Origin: Paraburkholderia silvatlantica
Lineage (GTDB): Bacteria > Pseudomonadota > Gammaproteobacteria > Burkholderiales > Burkholderiaceae
Reading direction: 5' to 3'
Assembly (NCBI RefSeq): GCF_003096715.1
Contig: NZ_QEOL01000025.1
Span: 1 to 64,000, forward strand
DNA length: 64,000 nucleotides
In this document: positions 8,689-17,821 of the stretch, in pieces
Layout of the letters: the number at the start of each line of letters is the position of its first letter
How positions within the stretch are numbered: position 1 is the first letter of the stretch
Program-made: the position numbers and the translations under genes
The notes under the pieces: model-generated
The model's database searches: none
The model's input: the letters and a program-made list of their open reading frames with translations, nothing else
What the model was told of the DNA's origin: nothing

Positions 8689-10080
8689 TCAAGCGCCAGC
8701 GAGGAGATGGTTCAACGCCTTGCGATAGCCGGCGTACAGCCGCGTTTCGTCGCGGTGGCGGCGCTGCGCGACGACTTGCTCGCCGCCCACATAGACGTCG
8801 CGCACCGGCGTCTCGCCGTGCTCGCAGAACACCACTGAGGATAGCCAGCTTTGCGGCGTCTGCTGCGCGAGATTCGGATGCTGCGCGTCGAGCACGAGCC
8901 AATCCGCGCGGGCGCCCTGGCGCAACGCGCCCACCGCGCGCCCCGTCGCGCGCGCGCCGCCTGCGAGCGCCGCGTCGAAAAGACGGTCGGCAACCTGCGC
9001 GTTCCCCGCCGACGCGAGCACGTTGCGTTCGCGCTGCGCGAGCCGCTGCCCGTATTCGAGCAAGCGCAATTCGGCGCGCCAGTCCACGCCGATATGGCTG
9101 TCCGAGCCGATGCCGAACGCGCCGCCCGCATCGAGATACTCGCGCGTGGGGAAAATGCCGTCACCGAGATTCGCTTCGGTCGTGAGGCACAAGCCCGCAA
9201 TCGCACCGCTCTGGGCGAGCGCGGCGGTCTCCCGCGCATCGATATGCGTGGCATGGACGAGGCACCAGCGCGCGTTCACGTCGAACCGGTCGAGGAGCCA
9301 TTGCACCGGCCGCGCACCTTCTGTCGCGAGGCAAGCCTCGACTTCGGCCGTCTGTTCGGCGATGTGGATATGCACGGGCGCGCCAGGAAGCGCGTGGTCC
9401 AGGCCTTCCAGCAGCGCGCGCAACGAGTCGTGTGAAACCGCGCGCAGCGAATGTGGTGCAACGCCGTAGCGCAACGCGCCGTGCTCGGGCCGCCACGCAC
9501 GCAGCGCCTCGACGATGCCGAGCAACTGTTCCGGCGTGTTGATGAAGCGGCGCTGATCGTCACGCGGCGTTTGCGCGCCGAAGCCGCTGTACTGGTAGAG
9601 CACGGGCAGCATGGTCATGCCGATGCCGGTCGCGCTCGCTGCGTCGACCACACGCTGCGCCAGTTCGGCGGGGCTCGCATAGCGCTGGCCGTCTTGCGCG
9701 TGATGCACGTAGTGAAACTCGCAGACGGACGTGTAGCCGGCCTTGAGCATTTCCACGTAAAGCCAGCTCGCGACCGCGGCAAGATCGTCGGGCGTGAGGC
9801 GCGCGGCGAACCGGTACATCAGGTCACGCCAGCTCCAGAAGCTGTCGGTGGGATTCGCGCGATATTCGGTGAGGCCTGCCATCGCTCGCTGGAAAGCATG
9901 CGAATGAAGATTAGGCATGCCAGGCACGATCGGCCCCGGCGCGCGCGCAACGCCGCTCGGCGCATTCGCGAGGTCGGGCGTCACGCCGCGCAGCGTGCCC
10001 GTGGCGTCCCATTCGAGCAGCACGTTGCGGCGCCAGCCGCCGGGCAGGTACGCATGGTCCGCGAAGAGCGCATTCGTCAT
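8689..10080 (-). CDS. hutF: Formimidoylglutamate deiminase
   Basis: 463 residues in the amidohydrolase superfamily. The enzyme converts N-formimino-L-glutamate to N-formyl-L-glutamate and ammonia, giving the substrate of HutG. The metal-binding HxH is in PGMPNLHSHAFQRAMAG (H59, H61). Later signatures are SVCEFHYVHH, HIHIAEQTAEVEACL, WCLVHATHID and GIGSDSHIGVDWRAELRLLEYGQRL. The start MTNALFADHAYLPGGW matches family starts. An in-frame extension up to about 10158 would overlap the ABC ATPase. It lies 74 bp downstream of the transporter ATPase on the same strand, suggesting one transcription unit. Confidence 0.9.
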   Translation of the reverse strand: MTNALFADHAYLPGGWRRNVLLEWDATGTLRGVTPDLANAPSGVARAPGPIVPGMPNLHSHAFQRAMAGLTEYRANPTDSFWSWRDLMYRFAARLTPDDLAAVASWLYVEMLKAGYTSVCEFHYVHHAQDGQRYASPAELAQRVVDAASATGIGMTMLPVLYQYSGFGAQTPRDDQRRFINTPEQLLGIVEALRAWRPEHGALRYGVAPHSLRAVSHDSLRALLEGLDHALPGAPVHIHIAEQTAEVEACLATEGARPVQWLLDRFDVNARWCLVHATHIDARETAALAQSGAIAGLCLTTEANLGDGIFPTREYLDAGGAFGIGSDSHIGVDWRAELRLLEYGQRLAQRERNVLASAGNAQVADRLFDAALAGGARATGRAVGALRQGARADWLVLDAQHPNLAQQTPQSWLSSVVFCEHGETPVRDVYVGGEQVVAQRRHRDETRLYAGYRKALNHLLAGA

Positions 10081-10154
10081 GGAAAGCGGGGAAATCGGGG
10101 CGCCCCTCGAATCAGGCGCGCGCGATATCGATTGTGACGGTACGGACGAGCGGC

Positions 10155-10922
10155 TCATACGCGCGACAACACCGCTTGCAGGAAACTGCGCGTGCGCGGT
10201 TGTGCCGGCGCGGTGAAGATCGTCGAAGGCGGTCCCGCCTCGACGATCTCGCCGCCATCCATCACGACCACGACATCGGCCACTTCCTTCGCGAAGCCCA
10301 TCTCGTGCGTGACGACCACCATGGTCATGCCCTCGGAAGCCAGCAGCTTCATGACCTGCAAGACTTCGCCGACCAGCTCCGGGTCGAGCGCAGAAGTCGG
10401 CTCGTCGAACAGCATCACGCGCGGCTGCATGGCCAGCGCGCGCGCAATGGCCACACGCTGCTTCTGCCCGCCCGAAAGGCTCGCCGGCATACCATGCGCC
10501 TTGTGCGCGAGCCCGACTTTCTCGAGCAACGCAAGCGCGGCGGACTCGGCTTGCGCCTTCGATGCCCCGCGCAGCATGCGCGGCCCGACCGTGATGTTGT
10601 GCAGCACCGAGAGGTGCGGAAACAGGTTGAACGACTGGAACACCATGCCGACTTCGGTACGCAGCGCATTGAGCGCGCGGTCCTTGAGCATCGCGCCGTT
10701 TTCCACGAGGCGATGACCGCAGATATCGATGGTGCCGCCCTCGGGCTGCTCGAGCCCGTTGCAGCAGCGCAGGAACGTGCTCTTGCCCGAACCGCTCGGG
10801 CCGATCACCACGACCACCTGTTGCGGCTGAATGTCGAAGTCGATGCCGTTGAGCACGAGGTGCGAGCCAAACGACTTCTTGAGCCCGCGAATGCTGACGA
10901 TCGGTTCCTGTTTCGCGCTCAT
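10155..10922 (-). CDS. Polar amino-acid ABC transporter ATP-binding protein
   Basis: 255 residues, GlnQ/HisP type. Walker A is GPSGSGKST (41-49), the Q-loop lies in FQSFNLFPHL, the signature is LSGGQKQR (149-156) and Walker B is VMLFDEPTSALD. It powers the importer formed with the permease, whose stop codon overlaps this start by 4 bp, and the binding protein upstream. Followed by hutF. Confidence 0.92.
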   Translation of the reverse strand: MSAKQEPIVSIRGLKKSFGSHLVLNGIDFDIQPQQVVVVIGPSGSGKSTFLRCCNGLEQPEGGTIDICGHRLVENGAMLKDRALNALRTEVGMVFQSFNLFPHLSVLHNITVGPRMLRGASKAQAESAALALLEKVGLAHKAHGMPASLSGGQKQRVAIARALAMQPRVMLFDEPTSALDPELVGEVLQVMKLLASEGMTMVVVTHEMGFAKEVADVVVVMDGGEIVEAGPPSTIFTAPAQPRTRSFLQAVLSRV

Positions 10923-11587
10923 TGCACCATCCCTCCCGCGCGCAAGCGGCGCTCGACTCGATGCAGCGCATAATTTGTCGTCTGCGTGAGCACGAGATAG
11001 ACGAGCGCAATCACGAGGTACACCTCCAGCGAGCGATACGAAACGCTGATGATCTTCTGGCCTTCATGCATCAGGTCGTCGATCGTCAGCAGCGAGACCA
11101 GCGCGGAATTCTTGATGAGCGCGATGAATTCGTTGCCGAGCGGCGGAATCATGCGAACCACGGCCTGCGGCAGGATGATCGCGCGCATGGCCTGCGCCGC
11201 CGACATGCCGATCGAACGCGCGGCTTCCATCTGCCCGCGATCGACGGACTGGATCGCGCCGCGCACGATCTCCGAGACATAGGCCGCCGAATAGAGCCCC
11301 AGCCCCAGCATGCCGCAGACGAACGCCGGCAGCAGGATGTTGAACTGCGGCAGTCCGAAAAAGAGCAGGAACAGCTGCACGAGCAGCGGCGTGCCGCGAA
11401 AGAACACGAGGTAGCCCGTGCAGAAGCCGTAAATGAGCCGCCTTTGCGGCGCGAGCCGGCCGATGCCGATCAGGAGGCCAAGCATGCAGCTGAGCACGAG
11501 CGCGGCGGCGGTCACTTCCACCGTCACCAGCGCGCCGTGTGCGATGTCGGCCCAGCCGGCGATAGCCGGAGAGAAGTCGAGTTGCAT
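10919..11587 (-). CDS. Polar amino-acid ABC transporter permease (HisM/HisQ family)
   Basis: 222 residues with about five hydrophobic segments. The cytoplasmic EAA-type loop is EAARSIGMSAAQAMRAIILPQA, which contacts the ATPase, and a TVEVTAAALVLSCMLGLLIG segment lies near the N-terminus. Only one permease gene is present, so the channel is probably a homodimer, or a second permease is elsewhere. It overlaps the ATPase gene by 4 bp (ATGA) and begins 17 bp after the binding-protein gene. Confidence 0.88.
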   Translation of the reverse strand: MQLDFSPAIAGWADIAHGALVTVEVTAAALVLSCMLGLLIGIGRLAPQRRLIYGFCTGYLVFFRGTPLLVQLFLLFFGLPQFNILLPAFVCGMLGLGLYSAAYVSEIVRGAIQSVDRGQMEAARSIGMSAAQAMRAIILPQAVVRMIPPLGNEFIALIKNSALVSLLTIDDLMHEGQKIISVSYRSLEVYLVIALVYLVLTQTTNYALHRVERRLRAGGMVQ

Positions 11588-11604
11588 CGATCAGATCCGC
11601 CGGG

Positions 11605-12360
11605 TCACTTCGAACTCGTGCCGAACCACTTGTTCACGATCTGGGCGTAGGTGCCGTCCGCCTTGATCTTCGCAAGCGCGGCATTCAGCGCATCGCGCAG
11701 TTGCGGCTCGTCCTTCCGCACGGCAATGCCATAGGCTTCCTTCGTCAGTTCCGTGTCGAGCACGCGAAATCCCGCGCGCGTGCGGGCGAACTGGTACGCG
11801 GCGGGCTTGCCGGTCACGGCGGCGTCGGCGCGGCCAATGCCGACGAGGTCGAACATTTCCTGGTTCTTCTCGACCTCGACGCGCGTCACCTTCGGGTAGT
11901 TGTCGCGCAGGAAGTTCACCGACTTCGTGCCGACCTGCACCGAGACCTTCTTTCCGTCGAGATCGGCGAGCGTCTTGATGGGCGAGTCGGCCTTCACGAG
12001 CGCGACGAGGCCGCCCGCGAAATACGGCTGCGTGAAGTCCACCACCTGGCTGCGTTCAGGCGTGATGTAGATGCCGGAGATCGCGACGTCGAAGCGGTGC
12101 GCGATGAGGCCCGGAATCAGCCCCTTGAAGTCGATGTCGGTCCACTGAACCTGCTTGCCCATTGCCTTGGCGAGCGCGTTCATCAGGTCGACGTCGAACC
12201 CGGTGCGCTGACCGTTTTCCGTGAACTCCATCGGCGGGAAGGTCGCATCGGTCGCAACCTGGAGGACGTTCTGCGCCTGCGCGCTCGCGGTGCCGGGAGC
12301 GGCGGCGGCGAACATCGCGAGGGCGACGCACGTGGCGGACAGCAGTTTGTGCAGTTTCAT
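11605..12360 (-). CDS. Amino-acid ABC transporter substrate-binding protein
   Basis: 251 residues in SBP family 3, with a signal peptide ending at ASA-QA. Motifs are VLQVATDATFPPMEF, RTGFDVDLMNALAKAMGKQVQW, KGLIPGLIAHRFDVAISGIYITPER and DGTYAQIVNKWFG. It is the first transporter gene of the block and lies directly downstream of the IclR-type regulator. Given hutF and hutG in the same block, the likely ligand is histidine, formiminoglutamate or another glutamate derivative (inference). Confidence 0.86.
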   Translation of the reverse strand: MKLHKLLSATCVALAMFAAAAPGTASAQAQNVLQVATDATFPPMEFTENGQRTGFDVDLMNALAKAMGKQVQWTDIDFKGLIPGLIAHRFDVAISGIYITPERSQVVDFTQPYFAGGLVALVKADSPIKTLADLDGKKVSVQVGTKSVNFLRDNYPKVTRVEVEKNQEMFDLVGIGRADAAVTGKPAAYQFARTRAGFRVLDTELTKEAYGIAVRKDEPQLRDALNAALAKIKADGTYAQIVNKWFGTSSK

Positions 12361-12443
12361 GTTGGACTCCTGTGTGGTTTGTCGAGGCGCTGCGGATTTG
12401 GGCTTCGTTCTTTGTCTTCGTGCGTTGGCTTCGTTCGTTGCGG

Positions 12444-13238
12444 TCAATCGGTCTGCAGGCGGGCGGAGATGCCGTGTGCGGTGCGCAAGGTCCAGTCGGC
12501 GAGCTGCGGCTCGCGGCCCGCCACGCGCGAGGTCGGCGCCATCAAGGTAATCGATGCGTTGGCAAGCACGCCGCGCGCAACGCGCCGGAACACAGGCGCA
12601 CTCACGCCCCACACGCCGGGGTCGACTTCGCTTTCGCTTACCGCGTAGCCGCGCGCGCGAATCTGCTCCAGTTCCGCCTCCATGGCGGCGCGGCCTTGAG
12701 GGTCGCCGGCGAAGATGCGCTCGAGCGTCTCGCCGCGCGCCTTTTCATGCATGAACGCGAGCAATGACCTGGCCGACGCCCCGGCCTTGAGCGGCACCGC
12801 GCGCCCCTTCTCGAACGAACAGCGCAGCGAATGCGTGCTTTCGACCATTTCGAGGCAGACCACCTGGTCGTTCACGGCAACGACGAGCCCAACGCTCTCC
12901 TGCGAAGTCCGCGCGAGTTGCAGCATGCCTTCGCGGCTCGATTCGACGAGCAGCGAATTGACGTCGAAGCCGAGCGCAAGCTGCAGACTGATGGGGCCCG
13001 GCGCGTAGTAGCCGGCGTCTTCGGTCACGAAGCCCCAGCGCTTGAGCACCGCGACCTGGCGATAAAGGGTGCTTTGCGCGAGCCCCGTAGCCGCGAGCAT
13101 GTCCTTCGCGGACATCGCCTTGCCGCGGCTCGCGAGTGCCGAAAGCACGAGTAGCAGGCGCTCTGCGCCGGTAACACCGGGTTCCTGTTTCACCTGGACG
13201 TCGAAGGCTGAATCGATGCACTCAGCATGCCACGTCAC
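12444..13238 (-). CDS. IclR-family transcriptional regulator
   Basis: 264 residues. The N-terminal winged helix-turn-helix (about 20-80) contains ERLLLVLSALASRGKAMSAK, then AQSTLYRQVAVLKRWGFVTE. The C-terminal effector domain contains SVGLVVAVNDQVVCLEMVES, PLKAGASARSLLAFM and the late RGYAVSESEVDPGVWGVSAPVF, all typical of IclR proteins. The start used is GTG at 13238; a GTG 45 bp further in is possible and neither has a strong ribosome-binding site. It probably controls the transporter-hutFG block downstream. A perfect palindrome lies just upstream. Confidence 0.85.
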   Translation of the reverse strand: MTWHAECIDSAFDVQVKQEPGVTGAERLLLVLSALASRGKAMSAKDMLAATGLAQSTLYRQVAVLKRWGFVTEDAGYYAPGPISLQLALGFDVNSLLVESSREGMLQLARTSQESVGLVVAVNDQVVCLEMVESTHSLRCSFEKGRAVPLKAGASARSLLAFMHEKARGETLERIFAGDPQGRAAMEAELEQIRARGYAVSESEVDPGVWGVSAPVFRRVARGVLANASITLMAPTSRVAGREPQLADWTLRTAHGISARLQTD

Positions 13239-13258
13239 TCCCGGAAATCAAAAATACG

Positions 13259-13277
13259 ATTCCCAGCGAATGGGAAT
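13259..13277. promoter_or_regulatory. Palindromic operator candidate between iclR-type gene and ABC-2 operon
   Basis: ATTCCCA (13259-13265), a 5-bp spacer GCGAA, then TGGGAAT (13271-13277), a perfect 7-bp inverted repeat 21 bp upstream of the regulator's start. IclR proteins commonly bind short palindromes next to their own gene, so autoregulation is likely. The site could also affect the divergent ABC-2 genes. Confidence 0.5.
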
Positions 13278-13364
13278 GAAATGGGAGGGTTTTCCCTGGG
13301 ATGTCCGATGTCCCCGCGTGGGTCCGCCCGATGTCTTTTGCCCGCTTCTGGTAATGTCACGCAC

Positions 13365-14353
<989 letters not shown>

Positions 14354-14357
<4 letters not shown>

Positions 14358-15115
14358 ACCACTACGCAATTCGCGCCATCTACCGGTTCGAAATGGCGCG
14401 CACGCGGCGCACGCTGATGCAGAGCATTGTCGCGCCGGTCATTTCGACCTCGCTCTACTTCATCGTATTCGGCTCCGCTATCGGCTCGCGCATCAAGGAA
14501 GTGAACGGCGTCAGCTACGGCGCGTTCATCGTGCCGGGCCTGATCATGCTGTCGCTGCTTTCGCAGAGCATCTCGAACGCGTCGTTCGGCATCTACTTCC
14601 CGCGCTTCACGGGCACGATCTACGAACTGCTCTCCGCGCCCGTGTCCTACCTCGAAATCGTGGTCAGCTATGTCGGCGCGGCGGCGACCAAGTCGGTCGT
14701 GCTCGGGCTCATCATCCTCGCGACCGCGGCGCTCTTCGTGCCGATCCAGATCCAGCATCCCCTGTGGATGGCGCTGTTCCTGCTGCTCACCGCGGTCACG
14801 TTCAGCCTGCTCGGTTTCATCATCGGCATCTGGGCGGACAACTTCGAGAAGCTGCAGATCGTGCCGCTTCTCGTCATCACGCCGCTGACCTTCCTCGGCG
14901 GCGCCTTCTACTCGGTCGACATGCTGCCGACGGCGTGGAAGGTGATCACGCTATTCAACCCGATCGTCTATCTCATCAGCGGTTTTCGCTGGAGCTTCTA
15001 CGGGCTCGCGGATGTCGACGTCGGCGTGAGTCTCGGCATGACAGCCGCCTTTCTCGCCTTGTTCCTCGCGATCACCGCGTGGATCTTCAAGACGGGCTAC
15101 CGGCTGAAAACCTGA
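14354..15115 (+). CDS. ABC-2 type exporter permease
   Basis: 253 residues, six hydrophobic segments, YadH/ABC-2 membrane family. Diagnostic parts are RTLMQSIVAPVISTSLYFIV, SYGAFIVPGLIMLSLL and PLTFLGGAFYSVDMLP, followed by NPIVYLISGFRWSFYG. It is translationally coupled to the ATPase by a 4-bp overlap, forming a two-gene exporter. The substrate is unknown. Confidence 0.9.
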
Positions 15116-15138
15116 CGCCAGGGCGCCCGCCTCGAACT

Positions 15139-16494
15139 TCAGGCTGGCAGCTGTCCCGGCGCGCCGTCGAGCGGCCGGGCCTGCGGGCCGTTCAGGGGCG
15201 CGTCGAACGAGCCGTCCAGAATACGCAGCTTGTCGGTCATATCGGGGAAGTTGTGGCCTGCCGCGCGCAGCTCGTTCACGAGCCGATGCGCAACGGCCCG
15301 GCAGTGAGCCAGCGTCTCATGCAGGCGCGGCTCCGACTGCAGACCGGTCACCGCCCGCTCCAGGTCCGGGGGAGATTCGCTCAGCAAAGCGGGAACGACT
15401 TCGTCCGGCGGGATCAGCGAGCCGTGACTCAGCAGTTGCGCGGTCCAGTCGCAGCCGTACAGCAGTGCGCGCCTCTCGGCCCTGCGCGCTTCGTCCTGTT
15501 CGAGCGTGGCGAGGCTGTGGCGATTCTTCTGAATCTCGGCGCGCCACGGCGCCAGAATGTCGGCACGCAGCGCCGCTATCGCTTCGCCGAGCGCAGCGTT
15601 CTGCCCACCCGCGACGAGCCGGCGTTCATCCAGCCTGTCCACCTCGTCCCGGTAACCTTCGAGGTACGCCAGCCAGTTCAACGGCAACTCCGGCTTTTCG
15701 AAGAAAGCGCGCCTCACTTCATTGAGTTCGTTGCGAATATCCTGCAGCGCCTGGTTGTCGGCAAGACGCGCCTCATGCACGTCGTGCGCCGTCACCATCT
15801 GCCGGTGCAGCGGAAAGAGCGGATTGCCGTAGCGCCGCTGCAGATGCCGCTCAGCCGCGCCCGGACGGGCGCTCCATTTCCAGTTGGGCAACGATTTCGC
15901 GTCGAACTCGACCGCCTGGATCATCGGCCGGAAAACGGCCAGCGCTTCGTCAGTCGCATGGCGAAAGCAGTCCGCCAGCTTGTAGTCGTTGCCTTGCAGG
16001 GAGGCCGCCGCATCGCCCGCATAAGGCGAATCGGGCCTGAGCCTGAGCGTGCCGGTGGCCAGAAAGAATTCCATCGGCAGTTCGATGCTCAGGCCTTCCA
16101 GGCTGAACGCCCGCTGCCCGGCGGAAATCGCCTCGACAGCGTGCGCGAGGCGGTTTTCCTGATCGAGGAGCGCGTCGATCGCGTCTCCCGACGACGGCTG
16201 CGCCGCATCGGCTAGCAGGCAGAACGTTTCGCGGGCCATTCTCGCCGCGATGGTGCCGTGCTTCTCAGCAAAGAGCCAGAACCAGAGGGCAAGCTGATAG
16301 CCCTTGACCCCATTTTGGGCGATCGATTCGACTGCGGGAGTGAATGCGATGCCGGGCGCGGCCCAGTTCGTGAACGGCGGCGTGCCGACGCCCTGGTACA
16401 TGCTCAGGAGCTGGCGTATCGATTCATGCGTATCGCCGGGCCAGTTGCGCGCCTCTTCCTGGCGCTTCTCTGTCTTCCAGAACCTCCAGTCCAT
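15139..16494 (-). CDS. Hypothetical protein, 451 residues, soluble and helix-rich
   Basis: I do not recognise the family. ATG 16494 has GAGG at a good distance upstream, which favours it over longer frames. The protein is rich in Arg, Glu, Ala and Leu, without signal peptide or membrane segments. Stretches such as ADNQALQDIRNELNEVRRAF and QKNRHSLATLEQDEARRAER look like long helices or coiled coil. It lies about 100 bp downstream of the orphan parA on the same strand and may share its transcript. Convergent with the ABC-2 permease, 23 bp apart. Confidence 0.6.
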   Translation of the reverse strand: MDWRFWKTEKRQEEARNWPGDTHESIRQLLSMYQGVGTPPFTNWAAPGIAFTPAVESIAQNGVKGYQLALWFWLFAEKHGTIAARMARETFCLLADAAQPSSGDAIDALLDQENRLAHAVEAISAGQRAFSLEGLSIELPMEFFLATGTLRLRPDSPYAGDAAASLQGNDYKLADCFRHATDEALAVFRPMIQAVEFDAKSLPNWKWSARPGAAERHLQRRYGNPLFPLHRQMVTAHDVHEARLADNQALQDIRNELNEVRRAFFEKPELPLNWLAYLEGYRDEVDRLDERRLVAGGQNAALGEAIAALRADILAPWRAEIQKNRHSLATLEQDEARRAERRALLYGCDWTAQLLSHGSLIPPDEVVPALLSESPPDLERAVTGLQSEPRLHETLAHCRAVAHRLVNELRAAGHNFPDMTDKLRILDGSFDAPLNGPQARPLDGAPGQLPA

Positions 16495-16595
16495 TCTGCA
16501 CCTCGCAAGAGAGCAAGAGTCTCGGTGCGACTCGCTGCGAGGGATACTTGCACACTCCGCCGAGGGCGTAAACCGGTGATGTCCGCGCTTGCCCT

Positions 16596-17363
16596 TCAAG
16601 CCCCGCTCAATTCCCGATGGAGCGCGACGAATTCGCGTGTGAGCTTATGGGCCGGATCGAGGTGAACGACGGGCCTGGCCTGCTGATGCGATTCGCGAAT
16701 CTTCACCGACGAAGACAGCCGCGACGACAGCACCGGCAACCCTTCGTCGACGAGTTCGTCGACGAGTTTTTGCGGCAGGCTCGCGCGCGGCTGGAACTGG
16801 TTGATGACGATGCCTTCGACCGTGAGCCCGGCATTGTGATCCTGCTGAATTTCCTTCACGTTCTCGAGCAGCGTGTAGAGTGCGCGGCGCGAGAAGTCGT
16901 CGCAGTCGAATGGAATGAGACAGCGCTCGACCGCGATCAGCGCCGAGCGCGTGTAGAAGTTCAACGCAGGCGGCGTGTCGATGTAAATCGCATCGTACAT
17001 GTCGAGTTCCTTGAGCGCATCGCGCAGCTTGTAGATCTTGTAGCGCGACTCGAGCTTCCCGTGCAGCGTGTCGAGATCGGGATGCGCGGGCATCACGTCC
17101 AGATTCTCGAAGGGTGTCGAATGAATGAACGACGTGACCTCGACCGGTCGGAAGCTGAACGTCAGCGCGGTTTCGAAGAAGTCGGCGACGTTGGGCTTCG
17201 CGCCGGTGGAAGCCGCGCCGAGCAGGTACTGGCTCGAATTTGCCTGCGCGTCGAGGTCGATGACGAGCGTACGCCGTCCCTCATTCGCGCTGATTGCAGC
17301 GAGATTGCAAACGATCGTTGACTTGCCTACGCCACCCTTCTGATTGAACACCACACGCCGCAT
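16596..17363 (-). CDS. ParA-family partition-like ATPase (orphan)
   Basis: 255 residues. A deviant Walker A box KGGVGKS is at 9-15 (signature lysine K9), the A' region is LVIDLDAQANSSQYLLG, and the Walker B-type motif is YDAIYIDTPPALNFYTRSAL. This is a ParA/Soj/MinD-type ATPase that positions cargo or DNA by ATP-dependent surface binding. No ParB or parS-like palindrome is adjacent, so it is unlikely to be the chromosomal ParA. The start MRRVVFNQKGG was chosen because AGGGG lies upstream; an in-frame ATG at 17390 has no ribosome-binding site. A tandem-repeat tract lies 90 bp upstream. Confidence 0.85.
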   Translation of the reverse strand: MRRVVFNQKGGVGKSTIVCNLAAISANEGRRTLVIDLDAQANSSQYLLGAASTGAKPNVADFFETALTFSFRPVEVTSFIHSTPFENLDVMPAHPDLDTLHGKLESRYKIYKLRDALKELDMYDAIYIDTPPALNFYTRSALIAVERCLIPFDCDDFSRRALYTLLENVKEIQQDHNAGLTVEGIVINQFQPRASLPQKLVDELVDEGLPVLSSRLSSSVKIRESHQQARPVVHLDPAHKLTREFVALHRELSGA

Positions 17364-17452
17364 GTCTTCGCGCCCCTGTTTCTCTCTCATTCGATGAGAT
17401 GGATGAGGATGAGCATACCCGATGCGGCGGTGCAAAAAGATTCCTGGTGGCG

Positions 17453-17550
17453 GTTTTCCTGTTTTCCTGGGTTTTCCTGGGTTTTCCTGGGTTTTCCTGG
17501 GTTTTCCTGGGTTTTCCTGGGTTTTCCTGGGTTTTCCTGGGTTTTCCTGG
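17453..17550. repeat. Tandem 10-bp repeat array upstream of parA-like gene
   Basis: Nine perfect head-to-tail copies of GTTTTCCTGG (17461-17550), preceded by a truncated copy GTTTTCCT (17453-17460). On the parA sense strand the unit reads CCAGGAAAAC. The perfect identity implies recent slippage. The 10-bp period is close to one helical turn, so all copies face the same side of DNA. It lies 90-187 bp upstream of the parA start, in its probable promoter region. Confidence 0.9.
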
Positions 17551-17603
17551 TAGATGGCCAGGGCCTGTTCACGCTAATAACAGGGCCCGGTTATATCACC
17601 GCT

Positions 17604-17726
17604 TCATTTTCCCGCGCCGCCTGACTGGTTATAACCCGTACCGTCGCATGCGTAACTGGCGGTTGCTGGCAGCGCCAGGACAAACGATACAGCCAACAGG
17701 GCTGCAAAGATGCGCCGAGCTTTCAT
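17604..17726 (-). CDS. Small secreted peptide (40 residues)
   Basis: ATG at 17726 is preceded by AAGGAG at an ideal distance. The first part (MKARRIFAALLAVSFVLALP, then ATASYA) is a textbook signal peptide with n-, h- and c-regions and an Ala-X-Ala-like cleavage site. The predicted mature peptide is only about 14 residues (CDGTGYNQSGGAGK), beginning with a cysteine. That could make it a very short lipoprotein if the site before Cys were a lipobox, though the residues SYA-C do not fit the L-A/S-G/A-C consensus. Function unknown. It lies between the parA repeat tract and the purine-deaminase gene, on the same strand as both. Confidence 0.6.
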   Translation of the reverse strand: MKARRIFAALLAVSFVLALPATASYACDGTGYNQSGGAGK

Positions 17727-17821
17727 TTGCTTTTCTCCTTTTCAAATGTACGCCGGTACATCAAGCATAGGTCAGGTGACTTACAGCGCAATTTCGTGTG
17801 ATTACGACATGAAGTGACGGC

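Noticed and set aside
15139..17363. A chromosomal parAB-parS partition locus
   Set aside because: No ParB-like gene and no parS palindrome (TGTTTCACGTGAAACA type) is present; neighbours do not match the gid/par region near an origin.
17461..17550. CRISPR array
   Set aside because: Units are 10 bp head-to-tail with no spacers, and no cas genes are present.
17387..17572. A 61-residue minus-strand frame reading the 10-bp repeats as KTQENPGKPR units
   Set aside because: The 10-bp unit only gives a 30-bp coding period by chance. There is no ribosome-binding site and the frame lies within the parA promoter region. The plus-strand frames through the same repeats (GFPGFSWVFL) are equally artificial.
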